DNA of 64,000 nucleotides from positions 1,488,001-1,552,000 of the forward strand of contig NZ_CP166919.1 of the NCBI RefSeq assembly GCF_041379765.1. The letters are read 5' to 3'. Below, one piece after another: positions 44,792 to 54,211 of this stretch; positions within the stretch are counted from its first letter, which is position 1, and every line of letters starts with the position of its first letter. The notes beneath the pieces are model-generated. The model did no database searches. It saw only the letters and a list, made by a program, of their open reading frames with translations, and was not told the origin of the DNA. Origin of the DNA: Thalassotalea sp. Sam97. GTDB lineage: Bacteria; Pseudomonadota; Gammaproteobacteria; Enterobacterales; Alteromonadaceae. The position numbers and the translations under genes are program-made.

Positions 44792-45712
44792 ATGGCAAAT
44801 TACACATGGCCAAATAATGCTCGGCTTGCCTTGTCACTGGTGGTAAATGTGGAAGAGGGATCGGAATATAGCACTAAGGATGGCGACCGTAAAATGGAGC
44901 CGGTTGATGAGCTACAAGTCCACGTAGCGAAGCCTTTGCGTAATTACGGCAACGAGTCAAATTATCAATATGGTCTAAAAGAAGGCGCGCCAAGGATAAT
45001 TAATTTGCTCGATAAATATCAAATCCCCGTAACGTGGGCAGCCGCCGCCTTATCGCTGGAGCGGGCCCCCGAGTTGACGCAAGCGATTCGTCGTCGAAAA
45101 GATGAAGTGTGTGCACATGGCTACCGCTGGGTACATCAATTTAACATGGACAAAGATAGCGAAGCGCAATTTATTCAGCAGGCCACCGAGTCAATCGAGC
45201 AAACCATAGGCAAACGTCCACAAGGTTGGCTGTCACGCTATTTATTGACCGATAATACCCGAGATTTGCTGCGTCAATCTGGCTATTTATATCATATGGA
45301 CGATTACAGTGCCGATGCGCCTTTTTATGCCGATGGTGATAGCAACAGCATGGTGATTATGCCATACGCCATAGACAGCAATGACATGAAAATGTGGGTG
45401 GCGCCAAGCTATACGCCAGATGCATGGCTCAAGTATGCAAAAGACAGCTTTGATACGCTATATCAAGAAGGCGCAGAGCAACCAAGGATGATGAGTTTAG
45501 GTTTACATTTACGCATCATTGGTCGTCCTGGACGAATTTGGGCACTGCAAGCCTTTTTAGATTACGTGACAAGTAAAACGGATGTTTGGTGTGCTACGCG
45601 TGAACAAATAGCACGCCATTTTATCGAGCAATCTGCTCCCCCAAAAACCAATCAGAGCGGTCAGTTTGAGCAACATCCGGTCACCTCGCATTGTACACCG
45701 GCGTCGAATTAA
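44792..45712 (+). CDS. Polysaccharide-deacetylase-fold amidohydrolase (PuuE allantoinase/cyclic imidase-like)
   Basis: A 306-residue NodB-fold hydrolase of the branch that opens cyclic amides and imides, not sugars. It carries NVEEGSEY (metal-binding region), VCAHGYRWVHQ, and the C-terminal GLHLRIIGRPGRIWALQAFL and VWCATREQIARH segments typical of PuuE-like enzymes. The same branch, as I recall it, contains bacterial cyclic-imide hydrolases. Opening a substituted maleimide to the half-amide would be its natural place between oxidative tetrapyrrole breakdown and the amidases. ATG 44792 follows GGGAG. Followed after 1 base by the CitE-like lyase. Confidence 0.85.
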   Translation: MANYTWPNNARLALSLVVNVEEGSEYSTKDGDRKMEPVDELQVHVAKPLRNYGNESNYQYGLKEGAPRIINLLDKYQIPVTWAAAALSLERAPELTQAIRRRKDEVCAHGYRWVHQFNMDKDSEAQFIQQATESIEQTIGKRPQGWLSRYLLTDNTRDLLRQSGYLYHMDDYSADAPFYADGDSNSMVIMPYAIDSNDMKMWVAPSYTPDAWLKYAKDSFDTLYQEGAEQPRMMSLGLHLRIIGRPGRIWALQAFLDYVTSKTDVWCATREQIARHFIEQSAPPKTNQSGQFEQHPVTSHCTPASN

Positions 45713-45713
45713 T

Positions 45714-46622
45714 ATGACATTACCGTTATTGCGAAGTGTATTATTCGTCTCTGGTAGTCAGCCGAAAAGGTTTATTAAAGCGTTTCAATCGGGCGCTGAT
45801 GCGGTTTGTATTGATTTAGAAGACGCCGTTTTGCCAAAAGATAAGGATGCCGCTCGAAGTCATTTGGTTAACTATCTCGATTCACTGATGACTACACAGC
45901 AACAGTCATCATGTCCTTTATTGGTAAGGATTAATCCTATCACCAGTGACGAGGGGCGACGCGATATCGAGGCTTTAATGAGCAGACAAAACTGCCCAAC
46001 AGCGATTATTCTCGCAAAGACCAATTCTGTTGATGACATTATCACGGCAGATACAGCACTTGCCAATAGCTCAATAGGTTTGATCGCCTTGCTGGAGACG
46101 GTTGCTGGCATTGTTAATGCCGCATCGATTGCAACAGCAAGTGATCGGTTAGAGGCTATCATGTTTGGTGGTGCCGACTACAGCGCCGAGATTGGTTGTG
46201 ATTTTTCCTTTGAACCCCTGTTATTAGCGCGCTTGCAGTTGTGCCAAGTCAAAGGACTCAAGTGCTTACAATTGATAGACGTACCCCATATTCATTTAAA
46301 TGATCTTGATGCTTGTCACCAAGAATCCGTGCGGGTTAAGGCACTGGGTTTTACCGCAAAAGCGGCGATACATCCCAAACAACTTAGCGCTATCCATCAG
46401 GCATTTAGCCCTTCGGTATCTGAGATAAATCAAGCCATGGATATTGTCATGGCTTCGCATAAGGCGAGCGATGGCGCAATATGTGTCAATGGTCAAATGG
46501 TCGATAAGCCGGTCGTACTTGCAGCCCAAAGAACCCTTGAGTTGGCAATGAGCGCAGGTATTGATCATTCAGCAATACATTCAGAAATTTATTCTACAAC
46601 TAACAATCAGCAATCAAGATGA
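45714..46622 (+). CDS. HpcH/CitE-family lyase (citramalyl-CoA/malyl-CoA lyase-like)
   Basis: A 302-residue TIM-barrel acyl-CoA lyase. Motifs are SVLFVSGSQPKRF, CIDLEDAVLPKDK, LVRINP, ALLETVAG (metal Glu) and FGGADYSAEIG with the C-terminal KAAIHPKQ loop. In itaconate/mesaconate breakdown an enzyme of this type splits citramalyl-CoA to acetyl-CoA and pyruvate. Next to a MaoC-type hydratase and near CoA-transferases it fits that scheme, possibly with larger homologues. Start is 1 base after the imidase-like stop. Confidence 0.9.
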   Translation: MTLPLLRSVLFVSGSQPKRFIKAFQSGADAVCIDLEDAVLPKDKDAARSHLVNYLDSLMTTQQQSSCPLLVRINPITSDEGRRDIEALMSRQNCPTAIILAKTNSVDDIITADTALANSSIGLIALLETVAGIVNAASIATASDRLEAIMFGGADYSAEIGCDFSFEPLLLARLQLCQVKGLKCLQLIDVPHIHLNDLDACHQESVRVKALGFTAKAAIHPKQLSAIHQAFSPSVSEINQAMDIVMASHKASDGAICVNGQMVDKPVVLAAQRTLELAMSAGIDHSAIHSEIYSTTNNQQSR

Positions 46623-46636
46623 CATAGGGATGGCGT

Positions 46637-47155
46637 ATGGTGCAACGTAGCAAACAAGTTGGTGATAATCGTTTTCGAGAAAGCTTTGGTCGCCATTATG
46701 AAGAATTTGCCATAGGTGATATATACGAGCATCGGCCAGGGCGGACAATTACCAAAACAGATAATACCTGGTTTACCTTATTGACCATGAATACCCACCC
46801 GATGCACTTTGATGATGAATATGCTAAACACAGTGAATTTGGTAAATGCATTGTCTGTTCACCGTTTACGGTTGCCTTAATGGTGGGCATGAGCGTCACC
46901 GATTGCAGTCAAAAGGCGATTGCTAATTTGGGTTGGGATGACATAAAAATGACGCACCCGTTATTTGAAGATGACACGCTAACGTGTGAATCGCAAGTGC
47001 TCGATAAGCGAGAGTCAGAATCCCGTCCAGGTGCCGGTATTGTCACTATTCGTACAACCGGATTTAACCAACATGGAAAGGTTGTATGTAGCTTTATTCG
47101 CAAAATGTTGATCGCCAAGCACGGTTTTTCTGTCGAAGACCAAGCTAACTATTAA
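46637..47155 (+). CDS. MaoC-like acyl-CoA hydratase (mesaconyl/itaconyl-CoA hydratase-like)
   Basis: A 172-residue hot-dog-fold R-specific hydratase. The hydratase-2 core TMNTHPMHFDDEYA with Asp/His pair is visible, followed by FGKCIVCSPFTVALMVGMSV. The wording around THPMHFD is like mesaconyl-CoA and itaconyl-CoA hydratases of C5-dicarboxylate metabolism. Its location after the CitE-like lyase gives the pair needed for mesaconyl-CoA to citramalyl-CoA to pyruvate plus acetyl-CoA. Confidence 0.87.
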   Translation: MVQRSKQVGDNRFRESFGRHYEEFAIGDIYEHRPGRTITKTDNTWFTLLTMNTHPMHFDDEYAKHSEFGKCIVCSPFTVALMVGMSVTDCSQKAIANLGWDDIKMTHPLFEDDTLTCESQVLDKRESESRPGAGIVTIRTTGFNQHGKVVCSFIRKMLIAKHGFSVEDQANY

Positions 47156-47283
47156 CGCTGAAAAAATTAACGTGAGTCGCTTATGCAGAACAGCCTAAAC
47201 ATGACACGTAGGGCAAAGTATGTAGGTAAAAAAATTAGGCAGGCCAACACCGTTAGGTTAAGCCATGATGAGGAGACATATTG

Positions 47284-48459
47284 ATGTCTGAGCATTATAC
47301 CCAAGAAGATGAAATTGCAATTTTAGATATGATTGCAAAGTGGGTCGATAACGAAGTTGCCCCAATCGCCAAAGAGTTTGATCACCAAGATAAATATCCA
47401 CATGATCTGGTTGAACAAATGGGTGAGTTGGGTTTGTTCGGTGCAACCATTGGTAGTGAATGGGGTGGTATGCAATTACCGGCATCGATTTATGCAAAAA
47501 TCGTGATCAAAGTTGCATCGGTATGGATGGCACCTGGTGGAATTTTTAACTCTCATCTCATTCAAGCATCGGCAATCGAGCGTTGCGGTACACGTGAGCA
47601 AAAGCAACGCATTTTACCACGTATGGCGACGGGTGAGTTACGTGGCGGTATTGCCTTGACCGAACCCAATGCCGGCACAGATCTGCAAGCGATTACCACC
47701 ACGGCGGTGCGTGATGGTGATGAATATATCATCAATGGTGCCAAAACTTGGATAACCAACTCGTTAAATGGCAACTCATTGGCGGTTCTCGTTAAGACCG
47801 ATTTAGATATTAACCCACGTTATAAAGGTACCAGTTTATTTTTTATTGAAACCAAGGATAGCGATGGTCATTTTAAGTCCGGCATCGACGTTATTAAGAT
47901 GCGTAAACTTGGTTATAAATCCATTGATACCTGCGAAGTTGTGTTCAGCGATTTTCGAGTGCCTGCGAGTAACCTAATTGGTGGTGAAGAAGGACAGGGT
48001 TTTTTCCAAGCGATCGGAGGTTTGGAGTTGGGGCGGATCAATGTGGCAGCGCGTGGTGCGGGCATTGCTAAAGGCGCATTAGCCTTAGCTGTTCGTTATG
48101 CGCAAGAACGTGAAGCGTTTGGTAAACCCATTTGCCAACATCAAGCGATTCAATTGAAACTCGGCGAAATGGCAGCCAAAGTCGAAGCGTCGATGCTGTT
48201 AATTGAACAGGCAGCAGCCAAATATGATGCCAATCAACGCTGTGATATGGAAGCGGGAATGGCGAAGTATTTTGCTTCGGAAACAGGCGTGTTTTGCGCC
48301 CAAGAAGCAATGCGCATATTTGGCGGCTATAGCTATTCGGTGGAATATGATATTGAACGTTTTTATCGAGATGCGATGCTTATGTGTATTGGTGAAGGCA
48401 CCAATGAAATGCAACGTATGATCATCGCCAAACAATTAATTGAACGTCACCCGATCTAA
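47284..48459 (+). CDS. Acyl-CoA dehydrogenase
   Basis: A 391-residue flavoprotein of the short/medium-chain acyl-CoA dehydrogenase family. GGIALTEPNAGTD and WITNSLNGN are the FAD/substrate motifs, and the catalytic Glu lies in CIGEGTNEMQR. ATG 47284 follows AGGAGA (47271-47276); TTG 47281 is not needed. It may oxidise an acyl-CoA released from the propionate-derived side chain of the substrate (for example glutaryl- or propionyl-type), but chain-length preference cannot be read. Electron acceptors are not in the window. Confidence 0.9.
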   Translation: MSEHYTQEDEIAILDMIAKWVDNEVAPIAKEFDHQDKYPHDLVEQMGELGLFGATIGSEWGGMQLPASIYAKIVIKVASVWMAPGGIFNSHLIQASAIERCGTREQKQRILPRMATGELRGGIALTEPNAGTDLQAITTTAVRDGDEYIINGAKTWITNSLNGNSLAVLVKTDLDINPRYKGTSLFFIETKDSDGHFKSGIDVIKMRKLGYKSIDTCEVVFSDFRVPASNLIGGEEGQGFFQAIGGLELGRINVAARGAGIAKGALALAVRYAQEREAFGKPICQHQAIQLKLGEMAAKVEASMLLIEQAAAKYDANQRCDMEAGMAKYFASETGVFCAQEAMRIFGGYSYSVEYDIERFYRDAMLMCIGEGTNEMQRMIIAKQLIERHPI

Positions 48460-48503
48460 CGGGAAAAGCTCGTGCATATTGACCGCACTGATCAGGAGGA
48501 CTT

Positions 48504-49694
48504 ATGACGACACTACCATTACAAGGTATTCGTATTTTGGCAATCGAGCAATATGGTGCTGGTCCCTATGGCTCTATGTACCTAGCTGAACTTGGCGCCG
48601 AAGTGATTAAAATTGAAAATCCGAAGGCACGTGGGGATATTGCGCGGCAAACCGGACCTTACTTATTAGGCGACAATGATAGTCTGTTTTTCCAAACCTT
48701 TAATCAAAATAAAAAAAGCCTTAGTTTGGATTTAAAAACACCACAAGGACGAGAAATTTTTGCCAAATTAGTGATCAGTGCTGATGCTGTTCTCAACAAC
48801 TTGCGGGGCGACCAGCCCGATAAACTGGGGATCACCTATGATGCCTTAAAATCATTGAATCCGAAAATTGTCTGTGCCCATCTAAGCGCTTATGGCCGAG
48901 ATAACGATCGCGCGCATTGGCCAGGCTATGATTATCTGATGCAGGCTGAAGCCGGGCTTATGTCTCTTACTGGTGAGCCGGAGCAGGCACCAAGTCGATT
49001 TGGTGTTTCAATGATCGATTTTATGTCAGGTGCCGTGACAGCAATGGGCGTTACCGCTGCGATGCTCGGCGCTCATCGTCAAGGACAAGGTTGTGATGTT
49101 GACGTGTCTTTGTTCGATGTGGCATTGCATCAATTATCATACCCGGCTACTTGGTATCTTAATACGGGGCACATTACGGAGCGCACGGCCCGCTCGGCAC
49201 ACCCTTCAACCGTACCGTGCCAGTTGTACACGACCGCCGATGGTCATATCTTTGTTATGGCAATGACGGAAAAATTTTGGCAGGCACTGATAGATATATT
49301 GGCGGATCAACGCTTACGTGATATGAAATTTGCGACGGTAGAAACTCGTCGTCAACACCGCCAACAGCTTAGTAACATCATAGACTCTATCTTATCAACG
49401 AAAAATACCGAGCATTGGCTGTCAAAATTTGCCGGAAAATTGCCATCTGCGCCGGTCCATAACTTACAACAGGCGTTAACAAATCCATACTTGCAACAAG
49501 TTGGGATGATCCAACACATTGCCCACCCAGAAAGCGAACAGTTACAAGTTTTAGCAAACCCGATTAAAGTCAATGGCCAACGCCTATCTGCTTCAAGTGC
49601 GGCAGGAATGGGCGCAGATACTGATGATGTGTTACGGCATATGGGGTATCAACAGGAGCATATTGAACAACTTCGCGCTAGCGGCGCGATATAG
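48504..49694 (+). CDS. Type III (CaiB/BaiF) CoA-transferase, tandem copy A
   Basis: A 396-residue family III CoA-transferase with EQYGAGPYGSMYLAELGAE, the catalytic Asp in GVSMIDFMSGAV and the CDVDVSLFD segment. It is followed 22 bases later by a second family III gene of similar length. Tandem pairs of this type can form heteromers (as in benzylsuccinate or malate CoA-transferases), but both copies here keep Asp and could act separately. AGGAGG precedes the ATG. Confidence 0.9.
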   Translation: MTTLPLQGIRILAIEQYGAGPYGSMYLAELGAEVIKIENPKARGDIARQTGPYLLGDNDSLFFQTFNQNKKSLSLDLKTPQGREIFAKLVISADAVLNNLRGDQPDKLGITYDALKSLNPKIVCAHLSAYGRDNDRAHWPGYDYLMQAEAGLMSLTGEPEQAPSRFGVSMIDFMSGAVTAMGVTAAMLGAHRQGQGCDVDVSLFDVALHQLSYPATWYLNTGHITERTARSAHPSTVPCQLYTTADGHIFVMAMTEKFWQALIDILADQRLRDMKFATVETRRQHRQQLSNIIDSILSTKNTEHWLSKFAGKLPSAPVHNLQQALTNPYLQQVGMIQHIAHPESEQLQVLANPIKVNGQRLSASSAAGMGADTDDVLRHMGYQQEHIEQLRASGAI

Positions 49695-49716
49695 CTAACT
49701 AAATATAGGTAATTAG

Positions 49717-50895
49717 ATGAAACTCAACGGCATACGCGTACTTGATTTATCGATGTTTTTACCTGGCCCGCATCTAACGATGATGATGGCCGATCATGGT
49801 GCTGACGTGATTGCACTAGAGCCACCAACAGGCGAACCAGTAAGACAAGTGGGCTTAACACAAGGTGAGCACAGCGTTTGGTTTCGTAATATTTTTCGTG
49901 GCAAAAAAAGCATTAACCTTAATTTGAAACAACAAGCAGGCAAAGAGGCTTTACTCGCGTTAATTAAAGAGGTTGATGTGATTGTCGAAGCGTTTCGGCC
50001 AGGCGTTGTACAGCGCTTAGGCATTGACTACGACACAGTAAACGAGATCAATCCACGCATAGTTTACTGCTCTATATCCGCATATGGGCAAACGGGCGAT
50101 AAACGGCTTCAACCAGCACATGATTTAAGTATTCAGGCTGACTCTGGTGCGGTATTTTTAAATCAAGGGCAAGACGGTCAACCGGCGCAGCCCGCAATGC
50201 CAGTTGCCGATATGGCGGGCAGTTTAATGGCGCTATCGGGGATCTTAATGGCGCTATATCGCTGTCAACAAACAGGCCGAGGTGACTATATTGACATATC
50301 TATGCAAGATTCACTGCTTGCATGGTACGCCAATGTTATGGGCCCGCCGTTTGCAGAGAAACGCTCACCTGTTCCAAGGCACGAGCGAAGCTGGGGTGGG
50401 GCGGCCATGTATAATATTTATAAAACGTTGGATGAAAAGTATCTAACCTTGGGTGGTAGTGAAGCAAAATTTGCCCATAATTTATTGAATAAATTTGAAC
50501 GCTTAGATTTGTATCACTACAGTACCTTGCCACCGGGCCCTGAACAATTGCCGTTGAAGCAGTTTTTCGACGAGACGTTTGCCGCTCAGCCAATGAGTTA
50601 TTGGCACGACTTTATGGCCGATATCGACGTGTGTTGGTCGCCGGTTCGTGACCTATATGACGCGATTTGTGAGTCACATTTACAGCAACGAAACATGATT
50701 TTACGTGATGAACAGGGTAATCAGCATTTAGGTGTACCCATTAAATTTCAGCAAGAGCCAGCACAGCCTGTCTTAACGTTACCATCATTTAGCCAAGATA
50801 CCGAATATGTGTTAAAGCAACTTGGTTATAGTGATACTGACATCGCTAACATGGCTAACAATAACGCGTTTTATCGAAAGCCTCGTATTGGTTAA
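49717..50895 (+). CDS. Type III (CaiB/BaiF) CoA-transferase, tandem copy B
   Basis: A 392-residue family III CoA-transferase: LDLSMFLPGPHLTMMMADHG, the catalytic Asp in MPVADMAGSLMA and DYIDISMQD. It differs clearly from copy A and from the two other family III enzymes at 10.5 and 33.8 kb. It is the last gene of the 41170-50895 run and is followed by 327 bases of non-coding DNA before the sialic-acid locus. Confidence 0.9.
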   Translation: MKLNGIRVLDLSMFLPGPHLTMMMADHGADVIALEPPTGEPVRQVGLTQGEHSVWFRNIFRGKKSINLNLKQQAGKEALLALIKEVDVIVEAFRPGVVQRLGIDYDTVNEINPRIVYCSISAYGQTGDKRLQPAHDLSIQADSGAVFLNQGQDGQPAQPAMPVADMAGSLMALSGILMALYRCQQTGRGDYIDISMQDSLLAWYANVMGPPFAEKRSPVPRHERSWGGAAMYNIYKTLDEKYLTLGGSEAKFAHNLLNKFERLDLYHYSTLPPGPEQLPLKQFFDETFAAQPMSYWHDFMADIDVCWSPVRDLYDAICESHLQQRNMILRDEQGNQHLGVPIKFQQEPAQPVLTLPSFSQDTEYVLKQLGYSDTDIANMANNNAFYRKPRIG

Positions 50896-51222
50896 GATTA
50901 AATTGAGTATTAACCACATCAACCCATAGCGCATGCCATAGAAACCGGTTTTTAATTATTTCATTAATCTAAGACGAAGTGTGACGCTCAGATCATGCAG
51001 TCTTCTTTCCCACTTATAAAGTTTTTCTTTCTGTTTTAGACATTTAAATAACCAAATTGTATAAAAAATGATTTTGACAAGAAAATATTTTTAGTGCTAT
51101 GGTGGTATAACAGGTTGATCGGGTAATGGCTGAATAGCATGAGTGGTACCGTTCGTAATGTTCCATGGATAATTGGGAACACTTGTTAGGCACGACAACA
51201 ATTAAATCTTGGGAAAACCATA
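50896..51222. promoter_or_regulatory. Non-coding region with promoter and NanR-type operator before the second TonB receptor
   Basis: There is no gene in these 327 bases. The 3' half contains a promoter (TTGACA 51074-51079, 18-base spacer, extended minus 10 TGCTATGGT with TATGGT 51098-51103) and, directly downstream, a NanR-like operator (51103-51120). The 5' half is AT-rich, without a clear terminator for the preceding operon. Confidence 0.65.
51103..51120 (+). promoter_or_regulatory. NanR-type operator upstream of the TonB receptor-nagA-nanA operon
   Basis: TGGTATAACAGGTTGATC contains one GGTATA half-site and a degenerate second (GGTTGA), three bases apart. The sequence GGTGGTATAACAGGT (51101-51115) is identical to the minus-strand sequence upstream of the transporter operon. 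It abuts the predicted minus 10 element, a position suited to repression. Confidence 0.75.
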
Positions 51223-54153
51223 ATGAATAAGTTAACCAAAGCAATATCAGGTGAAAAGCGCAATCTTTCTTTAATCACTCTTTGTGTTTTAGGTGCGTTA
51301 TCAAACGCACATGCATCAGAAGACACTCAAGACATTGAACGCATCGCTGTTACCGGTTCAAACATTCAAGGTACTACGGCAAATTTTACATCCAGTTCTC
51401 CTATCACTGAAATCAGTGATGAAATCATTGAAGGTGTGGCATCGATTTCTGTTGGTGAAATTTTAAATAGAATTCCTTCAATGACTAACGAAGCGAGTAA
51501 TGCCACCAGTAATAATGACACCGGTGGTAATGCTGGTGTCAATACTACGGCACTACGTAACTTAGGTGCATCGCGCACATTGGTGTTGATTAATGGCCGT
51601 CGTTATGTATCGGGTGTTTCTGCAGGTGAAGGTTACGGTGTTGATTTAAACTCAATACCTACCGCTATTATTGAGCGCATCGATATATTAACTGGTGGTC
51701 AATCAGCGGTTTATGGCTCGGACGCGGTCGCTGGTGTCATTAACATTATTACCAAGAAAAACTTTGATGGCGCAGAATTAAATGTTTATGGCTCGCTTCC
51801 AGAAGAGTCGGGTGGCGCACGACAAAGTCTTGATTTAACAATGGGTAAGAACTTTGACAGCGGTAATGCTTGGGTATCACTTGGCGTATCAAATCAAGAT
51901 AAACTGTTGGCATCGCAACGTGATCACTCTGCACAACTAGTTAAACCCGCTGATTTAGACGGTGATGGTGTTCTTGAAGCTTTGGTGTTTGAAGGTTCAT
52001 CATTTGTACCAGGAACCCGAATTTTAGGTGGTGGGTTGAGTATTAAAGGTGACGGTACGGCATTTAATGGCGCGTTTCCACAAGTCATTAATGGTGAAAT
52101 GCAAGGTGATACCGATCGTTTGAACTTTAATGGCTGGCGACATGCGATTACGCCTTTTCGTCGTATCAATGTGGCAAGTGGGATTAGCTATGACTTATCA
52201 AGTAAATCATCGATAGAGTTTGAATTAAATTATGCAAGAACCAACACGTCTACGTACATTGAGCCTGTTCCGTTAAATATTACCACCGAAGTGTTCGGTA
52301 CAAACCGTGGAGGTACGACGGGGATTGATATTGCGACAAGTCCATTTTTTGTAGGCTCAAGTGCCGGTGAGCAGCTTGTTACTTCGTTAACAGCACAAGG
52401 TTTAGATACGTCATTAGACAATATTGGTAATGTGTTTCGACGTGGGGTTGAATTTGGTCAGTTAGGTGTCGCTAATGAACGTGATACGTTCCGCGTCGCG
52501 ACGGCACATAACTACGAGTTTGATAATGGCTTTTTCTTAACAACCTCGGCGACCTTTGGTGTTACCAATCAAAATCAGCGAAATTCAGGTGACGTCAACT
52601 TAGAGCGTATCGCTAATACGCTAAGGATTGAAGAAGACGGCAATGGTGGTTACCAATGTGTTGATCCAATCGATAGAGCCAATGGCTGTGTGCCGACCAA
52701 TCCATTTAACACCCCTGACAGCTTAGCTGGCCAAGCAGGTATTTTAGGTTTTTCTCCGGAAGCGGTGGATTACATTTCAATTGAAACAGGCCAAGTGGGC
52801 AAAGTTGAACAACAAGTGGTGAATACCATTTTGACGGGTGACTTACCATTTAGCGTCAATGGCGATGATATTTTATTTGCGGCTGGCTTAGAGTATCGCC
52901 GTGAAGCGGGTGAAGAAACCCCTGATGGTTACCGCCAACAAGTCGGTATTTCACGCCGTACACAAGTATTCCCAACGAAAGGATCGTATCATGCTATTGA
53001 AGCTTTTGGTGAAGTTATCGTCCCAGTCACTGATAACATTACCTTAGATGCGGCGTTGCGAGTGGGTGACTATTCATCCGTTGGTAACACAACCACATGG
53101 AAGTTAGGTTTTGATGCTACCGCAACTGACGAGCTTCGATTCCGTGGTAGTCAATCAACGTCAGTACGAGCGCCAAATGTGAGTGATTTATACGCAGGTG
53201 GCTCTGGGTCGGTAGCGAGTAAAGCCGATGCTTGTGCTGATATAACCAACGCATCAACGGGTAATTTGGCTGAAAATTGTCGCTCAATAGACGCAATTCA
53301 GGCTCGTATTGATGAAAAAGGATCTTTTGCGCTTGAACAATTTGAAGCCAATAACATTAGAGCGATTAGTGCCGGCAACGAAGAGTTAACTGAAGAGACA
53401 GCAGACTCAACGACGCTTGGTGTCATTTACATGCCAACAGAAGAGCTGTCAATGGCACTGGATTATTACTCTATTAAAGTAGAAGATGCGATTCGTATTA
53501 CACCCGCAGCAACCCTTATTGAGCGTTGTTACAGTGTGAGTCCAAGCGAATTTGATCCAACGTGTGACGGTAAAGTGATTCGTCAAGCGAACGGTCCAAT
53601 CAGCAAGGTATATTCCACCGCTAACAACCAAGACACCATTGAAACCAGTGGGGTAGACTTAGAAGTTGCATATACCTTAGATGATTTATACGTCAGTTTT
53701 GTTGGTACCTACCTAGATGAGTACTCGATTACTGATACCAATACGGGAGTCAAAGTTGATCACAAAGGCGAGGTATTATTCCCTGAGTATCGCTTTAATG
53801 TTAACGCGACGTATGACTTTACTGACAAGCTGAGTCTGTTCGCACAAGTGAATTACCGCGCAGAAACCGAAAACGATCTGATGAACGACGAGAAAGAAGT
53901 GCCGTTGTCAGATGATCTAAATACTCTAGATAGTGTGTTTTACGTCGATTTGAAAGTCAGTTATCAGGTCACCGACGCATTTAACGCGTACCTTGGAGTT
54001 AACAATGCGTTTGATGAAAAACCTGACATCATTCCTGCCAATACCGTAGCAGCGAGCAGTGGCACACTGAGCATCAATGGTACCAATACCGATCCTCGAG
54101 CCTATGACATCATTGGCCGCCAGTTGTTTGCAGGTATCAAATATACTTTCTAG
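51223..54153 (+). CDS. TonB-dependent receptor, probably for sialic-acid-containing glycans
   Basis: A 976-residue outer-membrane receptor. It has a signal peptide ending SNAHASED, a TonB box (DIERIAVTGSN), a plug domain with LVLINGRRYVSG and ERIDILTGGQSAVYGSDAVA blocks, then a beta-barrel ending GRQLFAGIKYTF with terminal Phe. This is the glycan/oligosaccharide TBDR type common in Alteromonadales. It is transcribed from a promoter with a NanR-like operator and followed by nagA and nanA, so uptake of sialic acid or sialoglycan fragments is the likely role. Confidence 0.92.
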   Translation: MNKLTKAISGEKRNLSLITLCVLGALSNAHASEDTQDIERIAVTGSNIQGTTANFTSSSPITEISDEIIEGVASISVGEILNRIPSMTNEASNATSNNDTGGNAGVNTTALRNLGASRTLVLINGRRYVSGVSAGEGYGVDLNSIPTAIIERIDILTGGQSAVYGSDAVAGVINIITKKNFDGAELNVYGSLPEESGGARQSLDLTMGKNFDSGNAWVSLGVSNQDKLLASQRDHSAQLVKPADLDGDGVLEALVFEGSSFVPGTRILGGGLSIKGDGTAFNGAFPQVINGEMQGDTDRLNFNGWRHAITPFRRINVASGISYDLSSKSSIEFELNYARTNTSTYIEPVPLNITTEVFGTNRGGTTGIDIATSPFFVGSSAGEQLVTSLTAQGLDTSLDNIGNVFRRGVEFGQLGVANERDTFRVATAHNYEFDNGFFLTTSATFGVTNQNQRNSGDVNLERIANTLRIEEDGNGGYQCVDPIDRANGCVPTNPFNTPDSLAGQAGILGFSPEAVDYISIETGQVGKVEQQVVNTILTGDLPFSVNGDDILFAAGLEYRREAGEETPDGYRQQVGISRRTQVFPTKGSYHAIEAFGEVIVPVTDNITLDAALRVGDYSSVGNTTTWKLGFDATATDELRFRGSQSTSVRAPNVSDLYAGGSGSVASKADACADITNASTGNLAENCRSIDAIQARIDEKGSFALEQFEANNIRAISAGNEELTEETADSTTLGVIYMPTEELSMALDYYSIKVEDAIRITPAATLIERCYSVSPSEFDPTCDGKVIRQANGPISKVYSTANNQDTIETSGVDLEVAYTLDDLYVSFVGTYLDEYSITDTNTGVKVDHKGEVLFPEYRFNVNATYDFTDKLSLFAQVNYRAETENDLMNDEKEVPLSDDLNTLDSVFYVDLKVSYQVTDAFNAYLGVNNAFDEKPDIIPANTVAASSGTLSINGTNTDPRAYDIIGRQLFAGIKYTF

Positions 54154-54168
54154 CCACGACTTGTAAAC

Positions 54169-54193
54169 GAGTGGGCTGCTATGCAGTCCACTC
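54169..54193 (+). other. Intercistronic hairpin between receptor and nagA
   Basis: GAGTGGGCTGC and GCAGTCCACTC (54169-54179, 54183-54193) form an 11-base stem with one G-U pair and a 3-base loop, without a T-tract. It probably stabilises the receptor mRNA or tunes downstream expression. Confidence 0.75.
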
Positions 54194-54211
54194 ATATTAC
54201 AGGAACAATCA

